A stretch of 64,000 nucleotides of DNA from Methylopila sp. M107 (GTDB lineage: Bacteria > Pseudomonadota > Alphaproteobacteria > Rhizobiales > Methylopilaceae), in assembly GCF_000384475.1 (NCBI RefSeq), contig NZ_ARWB01000001.1, positions 3,661,039-3,725,038 on the forward strand, read 5' to 3'. How positions within the stretch are numbered: the first letter of the stretch is position 1; each line of letters begins with the position of its first letter. Shown here piece by piece: positions 27,757-36,377 of the stretch. The position numbers were made by a program, and so were the translations under genes. The notes under the pieces are model-generated. The model worked only from the letters and a program-made list of their open reading frames with translations. It was not told the origin of the DNA and ran no database searches.

Positions 27757-29508
27757 TCACTCCCCGATCGCCAGCCCCTCGCGGCGCGGGTCGACGCCGG
27801 CCGAGAGTCCGTCCGGCCCGATCTCTATCGCGTGGATCCCGGACGTCATGTCGGCGATGGCGATTCCGAAGCCGAGCGCTTTCAGGGGGCCGGCCAGCGC
27901 TTCCGCCTTTGTCCCCCGCTCCAGCTCGAACGCGCCGGTGCGGTTCAGCATGTTGGGGAGCGCCGCGGCCTTTTCGGGGTCGAGGCCCCAATCGAGATGG
28001 GCGATCAGGAACTTCGCCACATAGCCGATGATCTGCCCGCCGCCGGGCGAGCCGACTGCGAGCGTCGGCGTGCCGTCCTTCAGCACGATGGTCGGCGCCA
28101 TCGAGGAGCGCGGCCGCTTGCCGGGTTCGACGCGGTTCGCGACCGGGACGCCGTCCTTTTCGGCGCGAAACGAGAAATCGGTCAGCTCGTTGTTCAGCAG
28201 AAAGCCGCGGACCATGGTGCGCGAGCCGAAGCCGGCCTCGATCGTCGCCGTCAGCGAGACGACGTTTCCCTCGCCGTCGACGACCGACAGATGGCTCGTG
28301 CCCGCGAACTCGATCGCGGGATCCGGCGCGTAGCGGCCCGAGCGCGAGCGCTTCGGCGTTCCGGCGGGCGCGTCCCTCAAGGCCCTTTCGCCCTGCAGGA
28401 GCTTTGCGCGTTCGGACAGATAGTCCCGCGCGACGAGCCCGGACGTCGGCTGCGGGACGAAGGCGGGGTCGGCGACGTAGGCCTCGCGGTCCGCAAAGGC
28501 GAGACGTTCGGCGTCGCCGATCAGCCGCCACGCTTGCGGGCTGTCGGGCCCGAGCGCCTTCAGGTCCGTCGGCTCCAGCATGCCGAGGATCTGGGCGATC
28601 GCGATCCCGCCCGAGGAGGGCGGACCCATGCCGCACACCTCGTAGGCGCGGTAGGGCGCGCAGACCGCATCGCGCTCGATGACGGCGTAGCCCGCAAGGT
28701 CGCCGAGCGCGAGCAGGCCGGGATTCTTGGCGCTCCGGACCGCCGCGACGATGTCGGCTGCGATCTCGCCCTCGTAGAAGGCGCCCGCGCCCCGGTCGCG
28801 CAATGTTTTCAGCGTCTCGGCGTATTTCGGGTTCTTGAGCAGCGCGCCCCGCCTGAGCGGGTCTCCGCCGGGCAGGAAATAGGCCGCAGCTTGCGGGTCC
28901 CGCGCGAGGATCGGCGCGTCGCCCGCAATGAGCCCCGCGAGCCGCGGCGAAACCGCGAAGCCTTCTTCGGCGAGGCGGATCGCGGGGCCGAACAGTCTGG
29001 CCCAGTCGAGCTTCCCGAACCTGCGATGCGCCGCCTCCAAGAGGCGGGGCGCGCCCGGCGTTCCGACGGAGCGGCCGCCCACCACGGCGTCGCGCAACGA
29101 CATCGGCTCGCCGGCCGCGTTCTGGAACAGCTCCGGGGTCGCGGCCGCCGGCGCGGTCTCGCGCCCGTCGAGCGTCGAGAGCCGCCTGTCGGCCGCGCTC
29201 CAGTGAACGAGGAACCCGCCGCCGCCGAGCCCGGAGGATTGCGGCTCCACCAGCCCCAGCACGAGCTGCGCCGCGATCGCCGCGTCGACGGCGCTTCCGC
29301 CCTCGCGCAGCATTGCGGCGGCGGCCTCGCTCGCCAGCGGGTTGGCGGTCGCGACCATCCAACGTTTCGAGCGGACGAGCGGCTTCGGATCGAACCCGGT
29401 CGCGGCCTCGGGCGCGGGCGGCGGCTCGAGCGGCGCGAGCTGCGCCGTCGCGTCGGCCGACAGCGCGACCAGCGCCGCAAGCGCGGCGACGAGCGATATC
29501 GAACGGAT
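27757..29508 (-). CDS. ggt: Gamma-glutamyltransferase
   Basis: About 583 residues if read from ATC 29508. Ntn-hydrolase that cleaves glutathione and other gamma-glutamyl compounds in the periplasm after self-cleavage. The nucleophile Thr is at about residue 404 in AGTSHLSVVDGEGN; GSPGGGQIIGY and RPRSSMAPTIV bind substrate. The first ATG (29358) is too late: the same frame upstream encodes a signal peptide (SISLVAALAALVALSADATAQ) and FDPKPLVRSKRW. The frame is open to the stop at 29569-29571 but has no ATG, GTG or TTG in that stretch. ATC at 29508-29506 sits 8 bases behind GGGGAG and is taken as the likely start. Confidence 0.85.
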   Translation of the reverse strand: MRSISLVAALAALVALSADATAQLAPLEPPPAPEAATGFDPKPLVRSKRWMVATANPLASEAAAAMLREGGSAVDAAIAAQLVLGLVEPQSSGLGGGGFLVHWSAADRRLSTLDGRETAPAAATPELFQNAAGEPMSLRDAVVGGRSVGTPGAPRLLEAAHRRFGKLDWARLFGPAIRLAEEGFAVSPRLAGLIAGDAPILARDPQAAAYFLPGGDPLRRGALLKNPKYAETLKTLRDRGAGAFYEGEIAADIVAAVRSAKNPGLLALGDLAGYAVIERDAVCAPYRAYEVCGMGPPSSGGIAIAQILGMLEPTDLKALGPDSPQAWRLIGDAERLAFADREAYVADPAFVPQPTSGLVARDYLSERAKLLQGERALRDAPAGTPKRSRSGRYAPDPAIEFAGTSHLSVVDGEGNVVSLTATIEAGFGSRTMVRGFLLNNELTDFSFRAEKDGVPVANRVEPGKRPRSSMAPTIVLKDGTPTLAVGSPGGGQIIGYVAKFLIAHLDWGLDPEKAAALPNMLNRTGAFELERGTKAEALAGPLKALGFGIAIADMTSGIHAIEIGPDGLSAGVDPRREGLAIGE

Positions 29509-29576
29509 GGCAGGCGCTCCCCGATTGGTTTCGACGGCCGCGACGGTCGGCCGTAGCGGGCCCCCCGATCAAGCCG

Positions 29577-29592
29577 TTAACCGGCCATTAGG
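29577..29592 (+). promoter_or_regulatory. Possible CtrA-like site
   Basis: TTAA-N7-TTAGG, one mismatch to the CtrA box TTAA-N7-TTAAC, about 67 bases before the TadD-like gene, in an AT-rich patch that also has a GGTTAA. Confidence 0.25.
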
Positions 29593-29658
29593 GTTAATGA
29601 AATATCACCGAACGAAGGCGGACGAGCCATTGCGTCGCCCGAGGCGGGGTCCCTTTTC

Positions 29659-30369
29659 ATGGCTGTGACATCAGTGCTGAAGCCGGTCGCCGGCGTCCGG
29701 ATCGTCGCGCTTCTCGCGCTTGGCGGCCTGCTCTCCGGCTGCATGACCGACAAGACTGTCACCGGCTCCATCACGCCGGTCTCGGCGAGCCGCGAGGTCG
29801 TCTCGCCCGAACAGTCCCAGGCGCATTGGCGCGCACTGTCCGAGCGCTACGGGGAGGCCTACGCCAAGAACCCGTCGGACCCGGCCGCCGGTTACGCCTA
29901 CGGCGTCTCGCTGCGCGCGCTCGGCCAGCGCGCCCAGGCGCTCGCGGTGCTCGAACAGTCGAGCATGAAGAACCCGAGCCAGAAGCAGATTCTGGCGGCC
30001 TATGGGCGTTCGCTCGCCGATGTCGGCCGCTACGACGACGCGCTCGGGGTGCTCGCCCGCGCGCACACGCCCGACCGCCCCGACTGGAAGATCCTCAACG
30101 CGCAGGGCGCGATCCTCGATCAGCTCGGCCGCTCGGAAGAAGCCCGCGGCTACTATCTGGCGGCGATCAAGATCGCGCCGGCCGAGCCCTCGATCCTGTC
30201 AAATCTCGGCCTCAACTACGCGCTGTCCAACGACCTTGCGAGGGCCGAGCAGACCCTTTTGCAGGCCGCCTCCAGCCCCAAGGCCGACGACAAGGTGCGG
30301 GCCAACCTTGCAATGGTGCAGGGGCTCAAGAGTGGCAGGTCCGCTGCGCCGGCCAAAAAAGCGGGCTGA
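29659..30369 (+). CDS. TadD-like TPR lipoprotein
   Basis: 236 residues. Lipoprotein signal with lipobox LSGC (Cys28). Then at least three tetratricopeptide repeats (for example AAYGRSLADVGRYDDALGVL and NLGLNYALSNDLARAEQTL). This is the form of TadD, the pilotin-like lipoprotein of Flp/Tad pili. No other tad or cpa gene is in the window, so the pilus link rests on family similarity only. Converges with the efflux gene, 10 bases apart. Confidence 0.75.
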   Translation: MAVTSVLKPVAGVRIVALLALGGLLSGCMTDKTVTGSITPVSASREVVSPEQSQAHWRALSERYGEAYAKNPSDPAAGYAYGVSLRALGQRAQALAVLEQSSMKNPSQKQILAAYGRSLADVGRYDDALGVLARAHTPDRPDWKILNAQGAILDQLGRSEEARGYYLAAIKIAPAEPSILSNLGLNYALSNDLARAEQTLLQAASSPKADDKVRANLAMVQGLKSGRSAAPAKKAG

Positions 30370-30379
30370 GCCGCAGGCC

Positions 30380-32032
30380 TCAATGGGCGGGCGCGGCCGC
30401 GCCCTGATTGGGTCTTCGCACCAGCGGCACCAGCGCCACGATCGCGACGAACAGGATCGCGAGCGCGAAGAACAGGTCGCCGAACGACAGCACCAGCCCC
30501 TGCTGGCGCACGCTGTTCGCGAGCTGCTTGATCGCCGCGAGCTCGGCGTCGGAGCCGAGCCGGCCCTGAAGGCTCTGGGTCATCGCCGGCAGCTGCTCCT
30601 CCGCCACCTGCCGGCCCCAGATGACATGTTCGCGAAGGCGCAGCATGTGCAGGTCCTGCCGGTCGTTCAGGAAGGTGTTGATGAAGGCGAGCCCGAAGGC
30701 GCCGCCAAGGTTGCGCATCAGGTTGAACAGCCCGCTCGCCTGCTTCAGCTGTTGCGGCGGCAGCGTGCCGAGCGACACGACGTTGATCGGCACCATGCAC
30801 ATCATCAGCGCGACGCCTCGCAGCGCCTGCGGAATGAACAGCTCGCCGAAGGCCCAGTCCTTGGTGATGTAGGTCAGGTCGACGCAGGACAGCGCGAAGC
30901 CGAGGAAGCCGCCGGCGATCAGCCATCGCGGGTCCGACAGCTTGCGGCCGAGCACGCCGACGACCGGCGCAGTGAGAAACATGAAGAGCCCGGAGACGAA
31001 CACCGTCTCGCCGATCTGGAGGCTGTCATAGCCGCGCACCCGGCCGAGGAAGACCGGGTAGAGATAGGTCATGCCGTAGAGCCCGACGCCCATCACGAAG
31101 GTCAGCAGCGAGCCGACCGCGAAGTTGCGGTTGCGATAGACCGAGAGGTCGATCAGCGGCGTCTTCGCCGTGAACGAGCGCCAGAAGAACAGCAGGCCGC
31201 CGACGACCGCCGCGACGCTTAAGGTGCGGATGGTCGCGTCCTGGAACCAGTCGTCCTTCGCGCCCTCCTCGAGCACGTATTCGAGGCTGCCGAGCATGAC
31301 GCCCATGGCGGCGAGCGCCACGTAGTCGAGCTTTTTCAGCAGGCCCGTCTCGGGCTCGTCGAAGTCGACCAGCGTCCAGGCGAGCAGCGTCGCGATCGCG
31401 CCCGGCACGACGTTGATCAGGAACAGCCAGTGCCACGACAGAAGCTGCGTCAGGTAGCCGCCGACCGTCGGTCCGATGGTCGGCGCGAGCGTCACGGTGA
31501 GGCCGACCAGCGCCATGATGGCCGGCTGCTTCGAGCGGGGAAACACCGTGTAGGCGGCGGCGAAGGCGGTCGGGATCATGCCGCCGCCGATGAAGCCCTG
31601 CAGAGCGCGATAGGCGATCATCTCGGGCAGCGTCGTCGCGGTCGCGCAAAGCGCGCTCGCGAGCGTGAAGCCGGCGGCCGAGATCGAGAACAGCACGCGC
31701 GTCGAGAGCGCCCGGGCGAGAAAGCCCGAGAGCGGGATCATGATGACTTCGGCGATCAGGTAGCTGGTCTGGACCCAACTGATCTCGTCGGGGCTGGCGC
31801 TGAGCCCGGCCTGGATCTCGGACAGCGAGGACGAGACGATCTGGATGTCCAGGATCGCCATGAACATGCCGAAGACCAGCGCGAAGAACGCGATCAGCCG
31901 CCGCGCCGTGACCTTCGGTTCAGTGTGGGTCCCCGCGCCCGAACCTCCCGACGAGCCGGCCGCCGGCCCCGTGGGGACGCGGGTCAGGTCGGCGGCGGAA
32001 CGAGCGCCTGGGGGGCTGGCGTCGCTGCTCAT
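30380..32032 (-). CDS. emrB: DHA2-family multidrug efflux transporter (EmrB-like)
   Basis: 550 residues with about 14 hydrophobic helices, the DHA2 arrangement. Motif C-like and loop elements: WVQTSYLIAEVIMIPLSGFLARALSTR early, ALQGFIGGGMIPTAF, and LGPTIGPTVGGYLTQ-type turn (VTLAPTIGPTVGG). Exports drugs or toxic acids across the inner membrane, coupled to protons, with the EmrA-type adaptor encoded just upstream (27 bases). Substrate unknown. Confidence 0.92.
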   Translation of the reverse strand: MSSDASPPGARSAADLTRVPTGPAAGSSGGSGAGTHTEPKVTARRLIAFFALVFGMFMAILDIQIVSSSLSEIQAGLSASPDEISWVQTSYLIAEVIMIPLSGFLARALSTRVLFSISAAGFTLASALCATATTLPEMIAYRALQGFIGGGMIPTAFAAAYTVFPRSKQPAIMALVGLTVTLAPTIGPTVGGYLTQLLSWHWLFLINVVPGAIATLLAWTLVDFDEPETGLLKKLDYVALAAMGVMLGSLEYVLEEGAKDDWFQDATIRTLSVAAVVGGLLFFWRSFTAKTPLIDLSVYRNRNFAVGSLLTFVMGVGLYGMTYLYPVFLGRVRGYDSLQIGETVFVSGLFMFLTAPVVGVLGRKLSDPRWLIAGGFLGFALSCVDLTYITKDWAFGELFIPQALRGVALMMCMVPINVVSLGTLPPQQLKQASGLFNLMRNLGGAFGLAFINTFLNDRQDLHMLRLREHVIWGRQVAEEQLPAMTQSLQGRLGSDAELAAIKQLANSVRQQGLVLSFGDLFFALAILFVAIVALVPLVRRPNQGAAAPAH

Positions 32033-32059
32033 GGGGGGAGGTCCGGGCGCGGGTTCTCG

Positions 32060-33319
32060 TCACCGCGGCGCAAGCGCTGCGGACGTTGAGTTGTCCTTGG
32101 GCGCGAGCGCCGCGGACGATTGCGTGTCCTTCGGGGCCGTGCGGGTGTCGACCGAGGCGATCACAGAGAGGCCGGGCCGAAGCCTGCCCTTGGCGACGTC
32201 CTTCGGATCGACGTGGATGCGCACCGGCACCCGCTGGACGATCTTGGTGAAGTTGCCGGTCGCGTTTTCCGGCGGCAGCAGGCTGAACTGCGATCCGGAC
32301 GCCGGCGCGAGGCTGTCGACGACGCCGGTGACGTCGTGCTCGGGATAGGCGTCGACCGAGAGCCTGACCGTCTCGCCGGGCTGGATTTCGCCGAGCTGCG
32401 TCTCCTTGAAATTGGCGTCGACATAGACGCGGTCGAGCGGCACCACCGCCATCACGCGCTTGCCCGGCGTCACATAGTCGCCGGCCTGCGCGGCCTTGTT
32501 GCCGACGACGCCGTCGAATGGCGCGCGGATCACGGTGGCGTCGAGGTCGCGCTGGCGCTGGGCGCGCGCGGTCCGAAGCTCGGCCAGCGTCCGCGCCGCC
32601 TCTTCCTTCTGCGCTGTCAGCACGTCGCGATTCGCCTGCGCGGACGTCACGCCGGCCTTGGCGGCCTCGACGGAGGCCGCGGAGCGAAGCTTGTCGGCGG
32701 TCGCCTGGTCGAGCGACTGTCGGCTGCCATAGTTCGACTTGGCGAGCTGCTGGGCGCGGTCGAAATCGGCCGCCGCGCGGGCGCTGTCGGCGTTGGCGCT
32801 GTCGACCTGGGACTTCGCCTGAAGGATCTGCGCGTCCGCGGCCGCGATCTGGCGGTCGAACCGGGCGATAGAGGCTGACTGCGTGGCGATCTTGCCGTCC
32901 GCGGCCTCGAGGGCCAGCCGGTAGTCGCCGTCGTCGAGCACGACCAGCGGGTCGCCAGCCTTGACGCTGGCGTTCTGCTGGGCCGGAACCGCGGCGACGT
33001 AGCCCGAGACCTTGGGGGCCATCACGGCCATGTCGGCGCCCACATAGGCGTCGTCGGTCTCGACCATGAAGCGGCCGTCGACCCACCAGTCATAGCCGTA
33101 CCAGCCTGCGAGCCCGAGGGCCGCGACGGCGACGGCGCCGAGCAGCAGCCTACGCGCGCCGCCGCGCGCCTTGGGGGCTGCCGCCTCATCGGCCGCGCCC
33201 GGCGCCGCGTCGGGCTTTCCGACCGCAGGCTCGGCGCGCGCTTCCGACGTCGGTTCAGGCGCGACCAGCCTCGGCCGAGCCGAGACGTCGTCCTGATCCT
33301 TTCGCAGAGCCTTCGCCAT
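32060..33319 (-). CDS. emrA: EmrA/HlyD-type membrane fusion protein
   Basis: 419 residues. Cytoplasmic N-terminus rich in charged residues, a single helix near 57-75 (RRLLLGAVAVAALGLAGWYGYDWWV), biotinyl-lipoyl halves (VSGYVAAVPAQQNASVKAGDPLVVLDD and VIRAPFDGVVGNKAAQAGDYV) around a long coiled-coil hairpin of about 120 residues. Links the EmrB-like pump to an outer-membrane channel. The C-terminus has two imperfect copies of SSAALAPKDN-type sequence, perhaps a recent small duplication. First gene of the operon; two operators precede it. Confidence 0.9.
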   Translation of the reverse strand: MAKALRKDQDDVSARPRLVAPEPTSEARAEPAVGKPDAAPGAADEAAAPKARGGARRLLLGAVAVAALGLAGWYGYDWWVDGRFMVETDDAYVGADMAVMAPKVSGYVAAVPAQQNASVKAGDPLVVLDDGDYRLALEAADGKIATQSASIARFDRQIAAADAQILQAKSQVDSANADSARAAADFDRAQQLAKSNYGSRQSLDQATADKLRSAASVEAAKAGVTSAQANRDVLTAQKEEAARTLAELRTARAQRQRDLDATVIRAPFDGVVGNKAAQAGDYVTPGKRVMAVVPLDRVYVDANFKETQLGEIQPGETVRLSVDAYPEHDVTGVVDSLAPASGSQFSLLPPENATGNFTKIVQRVPVRIHVDPKDVAKGRLRPGLSVIASVDTRTAPKDTQSSAALAPKDNSTSAALAPR

Positions 33320-33411
33320 AGCGAACCTCGCTGGGTTTTCGCACGCCGTCGCCGATGCAGGGCGCCGCGGGAGCGTGGATTTCGAACCGCCGATCGCGTG
33401 CGATGGGCTTG

Positions 33412-33430
33412 TGACCGAACCGTTCGGTCA
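33412..33430. promoter_or_regulatory. TetR-type operator 1
   Basis: Perfect 19-base palindrome TGACCGAACCGTTCGGTCA (9+1+9). It covers the predicted transcription start of the emrA-emrB operon, a place where a bound repressor would block initiation. An almost identical site lies 57 bases away, centre to centre. Confidence 0.75.
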
Positions 33431-33435
33431 ACGCC

Positions 33436-33464
33436 AAAATAGCGGAGGGCGGATGACGGGGCAA
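33436..33464 (-). promoter_or_regulatory. Likely promoter of the emrA-emrB operon
   Basis: On the minus strand: TTGCCC (33464-33459), 17 bases, TATTTT (33441-33436). It lies exactly between the two palindromic operators, with the start expected near 33430. Confidence 0.5.
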
Positions 33465-33468
33465 GGGT

Positions 33469-33487
33469 TGACCGAACGGTTCGGTCA
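33469..33487. promoter_or_regulatory. TetR-type operator 2
   Basis: Perfect palindrome TGACCGAACGGTTCGGTCA, differing from operator 1 only at the central base. It lies just upstream of the -35. In the gap 33320-33726 there is no regulator gene; 33488-33680 shows nothing else I can name. Confidence 0.75.
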
Positions 33488-33684
33488 TTTTTTTCAGAAG
33501 CGCCATGACCGGCGCGAGCACGAGGGATCGCGCGTTCGAGATGGAGATCGTTCGTGCGGCTAGGCGTCTTACTTCGGCTCCGAGGGTCCGAAACGCCCGG
33601 CGACCTGCAGCTTCTGGTGGTAATCTTAACTTCAGACGGTTGCATGCCGACGATTGCGTTCGATCGACCACCTTGGCTAGCCTG

Positions 33685-33700
33685 TTTACGGTTTCTTAAC
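33685..33700 (+). promoter_or_regulatory. Possible CtrA-like site
   Basis: TTTA-N7-TTAAC, one mismatch to TTAA-N7-TTAAC, ending 26 bases before the next ATG. Confidence 0.25.
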
Positions 33701-33726
33701 GGCGTCGCGACGCACGGACCGAAAAC

Positions 33727-34290
33727 ATGCGCCAGCACAGCGATCGATTCATCGTTCCCCAGGGCGCGGCGTTGGGCCTGATCTGGCTTCTCGCCTGCCT
33801 GACGCTATGCCCGCCGGTCGGCGCGGCGATGGCGCTCGTGCTCGACGCGGCGTGGGCCGCCGTGGCGCCCGCCGCGCATCGCATCTCGGCCGTCTTGTTC
33901 GATGGCGTCCGGGGCGCGGGCGCGGCCCGGCGCCTGACCGCCGAGGCGCTATGCGCGCTCAACGTCGCCGCGATCGCGGCCGCGGGCGTCGCGATCCTGC
34001 TGGGGCTGGCGAAAGCGACATGGAGCGCGAGGGTCGAGGCGATCGTCGCGCTGTTTCCGGCGTGCCTCGTCGTGATGCTCGCGCCGGCCGGCGTGGTGTT
34101 CGTCTATGTCCTGACGCTCGACAACGGATGGTCGGGCGCGCGAAGCGCCGCGGAGTTCCTCGAGCTGTTCGCCGGCCTCGCGACGGCCGTCGCGCTCGCC
34201 TACGCCGTGTGGATCCATCTCTACCGTCGCTCGTTCGCTCCGCATGTGGGCGGCGAAGCGGCGGCGGCCGGAATGAAGATATGGGCGTGA
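33727..34290 (+). CDS. Hypothetical membrane protein, four helices
   Basis: 187 residues, not recognised. Hydrophobic segments lie near residues 14-38, 75-95, 105-130 and 145-165, with a short N-terminal and a C-terminal cytoplasmic tail. The base composition at third positions is as GC-rich as in its neighbours, which supports coding. It starts at ATG 33727 without a strong Shine-Dalgarno. It stands alone between the efflux operon and the TonB operon, separated from the latter by 242 bases. Confidence 0.6.
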   Translation: MRQHSDRFIVPQGAALGLIWLLACLTLCPPVGAAMALVLDAAWAAVAPAAHRISAVLFDGVRGAGAARRLTAEALCALNVAAIAAAGVAILLGLAKATWSARVEAIVALFPACLVVMLAPAGVVFVYVLTLDNGWSGARSAAEFLELFAGLATAVALAYAVWIHLYRRSFAPHVGGEAAAAGMKIWA

Positions 34291-34532
34291 AGTCTCCGCC
34301 GCCGCGATGTCGGCCGGCATGGCGAGGGCCGTCCGAAGTCCGGCGGGCGCGACACGGCCAGCGCAAGATGTCGAGCGCTGAATTGCCGCCCCAGAATTCT
34401 TATTGAATGCTTATTTTAGGGTCGGCGCTTAAATTGGAAGAATTATCATTTGCCGGTCTTGCCCTTGAAGTCCACGCGGGTTGATCCTATTCGCCTCCAG
34501 ACAATCCACTACCGTCACTGGAGGTCAGGTCG

Positions 34533-34958
34533 TTGTCGCCTTTCGCTGCCCCGCGCGCACGACGCTTTGTAGGCGTCGCCCTTCTGGCCGCTTCTGCGGC
34601 CGCGCCGGCCCATGCCGCCTCGGGCGTCTCGCTCGAACTCAACCGTTTCGAGCAGAAGGACGCCGCCTGCCGGATTTCGCTGCTGATCGGAAATCCCGGA
34701 GACAAGGCGCTCGACAGCCTGAAGCTCGACCTCGTGTTCTTCGACAAGGACGGCGTGATCTCCCGCCGCCTCGCGGTCGAGGCCGGTCCGGTCCGCGCCG
34801 CCAAGACCTCCGTCAAACTGTTCGACCTGCCCGAGACCCCTTGCGACAGCGTCAACAAGCTGCTGCTGAACGAGGTGACGGCCTGCGGCGGGGCCGAGGA
34901 CTGTCTCGCTCTGGTGACGACCTCGTCGCGCGTGAAGTCGGTGGAGTTCTCGAAATGA
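34533..34958 (+). CDS. Secreted protein leading the ExbB-ExbD-TonB operon
   Basis: 141 residues, not assigned to a named family. Signal peptide with AAPAHAAS cleavage region at about 29. The mature part has three or four Cys (DAACRIS, TPCDSVNK, TACGGAEDC) that could form disulfides, in a beta-rich sequence. TTG start at 34533 behind a perfect GGAGGT seven bases upstream. Its stop overlaps the exbB ATG (ATGA). Position suggests a periplasmic helper of the TonB system; this is inference. The leader 34291-34532 is AT-rich (34390-34460); no clear iron box was recognised. Confidence 0.8.
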   Translation: MSPFAAPRARRFVGVALLAASAAAPAHAASGVSLELNRFEQKDAACRISLLIGNPGDKALDSLKLDLVFFDKDGVISRRLAVEAGPVRAAKTSVKLFDLPETPCDSVNKLLLNEVTACGGAEDCLALVTTSSRVKSVEFSK

Positions 34959-35935
34959 CGACAATGCGCGCCCTCGGCGCGGCGTGGCTGGCGCTGTCGC
35001 TGATCGCCGCCGCGCCTGTGGCGCGCGCCCAGGACGGCGGCCAGCGGCCGGCCGCCGAAAGCCCCTCTCCGCAGCCCGCGCAGGCGCTGCCCCCGGCCCA
35101 GGAGGTTCAGGCGGTCGATCCCGGCCAGGAGCCGTCGCGGCCCGCCGGCGAGGCCCAGCCCTCGCCTGAGCCTGCGGCCCCCGCCGCGCCCGAGGGGGCC
35201 GGCCCGTCGATGCCGTCTGTCGAGCGCGCCAACCTTCCGCACGACCTGTCCCCCATCGGCATGTTCATGGGCGCCGACTGGGTCGTGAAAAGCGTGATGG
35301 TCGGGCTCGCTTTCGCGTCGTTCCTGACCTGGACGATCGCGCTCGCCAAATGGGTCGAGCTGCAGACCGCCCGCGCCAAAGCGCGCCGGAGCCTCAAGGC
35401 TCTCGCGACCGCGCGCACGCTGGAGGACGCCAGCCGCGCGCTCGGCTCCCGCAAGGGCTCCGGCCCGATCGCCGGTTTCGTGGCGGCGGCCGACGCCGAG
35501 ATCGTCTATTCGCAGGACGCCGCCTCGCCGGAAGGCGTCAAGGAGCGGGTCGCCTCGCATCTGTCGCGGCTCGAGGCGCAGGCCGGCCGCAAGCTCACCT
35601 TCGGCATGGGATTGGTCGCAACCATCGGCGCGACCGCGCCCTTCGTCGGCCTGTTCGGCACCGTCTGGGGCATCATGAACTCGTTCATCGGCATCTCGAA
35701 CGCCCAGACCACGAACCTCGCGGTCGTCGCCCCCGGCATCGCCGAGGCGCTGCTCGCCACCGCGATCGGCCTCGTGGCCGCCATTCCGGCCGTGGTGATC
35801 TACAATTTCTTCGCCCGCCAGATCACCGCGCATCGCGCGATGCTGGGCGACGCCGCCGCCGCCGTGCTGCGCATCGTCAGCCGCGATCTCGACCGGGACG
35901 CCGCGCCGCACTACGCGCGCCGCGCCGCGGAATAG
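34955..35935 (+). CDS. exbB: TonB-system energiser ExbB
   Basis: 326 residues. Signal-like N-terminus, then a Pro/Ala/Gln-rich periplasmic stretch (about 25-95), then the MotA/TolQ/ExbB channel core. Helices lie at about 110-135 and, after a cytoplasmic loop, at GMGLVATIGATAPFVGLFGTVWGIM and ATAIGLVAAIPAVVIYNFF. Forms the proton channel with ExbD that energises TonB. The extended N-terminus is typical of alphaproteobacterial ExbB. ATG overlaps the preceding gene's stop. Confidence 0.93.
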   Translation: MTTMRALGAAWLALSLIAAAPVARAQDGGQRPAAESPSPQPAQALPPAQEVQAVDPGQEPSRPAGEAQPSPEPAAPAAPEGAGPSMPSVERANLPHDLSPIGMFMGADWVVKSVMVGLAFASFLTWTIALAKWVELQTARAKARRSLKALATARTLEDASRALGSRKGSGPIAGFVAAADAEIVYSQDAASPEGVKERVASHLSRLEAQAGRKLTFGMGLVATIGATAPFVGLFGTVWGIMNSFIGISNAQTTNLAVVAPGIAEALLATAIGLVAAIPAVVIYNFFARQITAHRAMLGDAAAAVLRIVSRDLDRDAAPHYARRAAE

Positions 35936-35939
35936 ACCC

Positions 35940-36377
35940 ATGGCCGCGAAACTCGACCTTGGCGGCGGCGACGAACTCGTCGAGACGCACGAGATCAACG
36001 TCACGCCGTTCATCGACGTGATCCTCGTGCTGCTGATCATCTTCATGGTCGCGGCGCCGCTCGCGACGGTGGACGTCGGCGTCGACCTGCCGTCCTCGAA
36101 CGCCAAGCCCCAGCCGCGCCCCGACAAGCCGGTCTACCTCACCTTGCAGCAGGACCTGAAGCTGTCCCTTGGCTCGAAGACCGTCGACCGCGCGGCGCTG
36201 GGCCAGGCCCTGCAGGCGGCGACCGGCGGCGACCGCGAGCAGCGGGTGTTTCTGCGCGCCGACCGCAAGGTGCCGTATGGCGACGTGTTCGGCCTGATGA
36301 ACGAACTGCGCCGCGCCGGCTATCTGAAGGTCGCGCTGGTCGGCCTCGAATCCGTCGGCGGCGATGGCGGCCGCTGA
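35940..36377 (+). CDS. exbD: ExbD proton-channel partner
   Basis: 145 residues. N-terminal tail, one helix with the conserved Asp (NVTPFIDVILVLLIIFMVAAPL), periplasmic domain with FLRADRKVPYGDVFGLMNELRRAGY. The Asp carries the protons that drive TonB. Starts four bases after exbB and overlaps tonB by 14 bases. Confidence 0.94.
   Translation: MAAKLDLGGGDELVETHEINVTPFIDVILVLLIIFMVAAPLATVDVGVDLPSSNAKPQPRPDKPVYLTLQQDLKLSLGSKTVDRAALGQALQAATGGDREQRVFLRADRKVPYGDVFGLMNELRRAGYLKVALVGLESVGGDGGR

Noticed and set aside
34291-34532. Iron-responsive (Fur/Irr/RirA) box before the TonB operon
   Set aside because: The stretch is AT-rich with an AGAATTCT palindrome, but no half-sites match the known boxes well enough.
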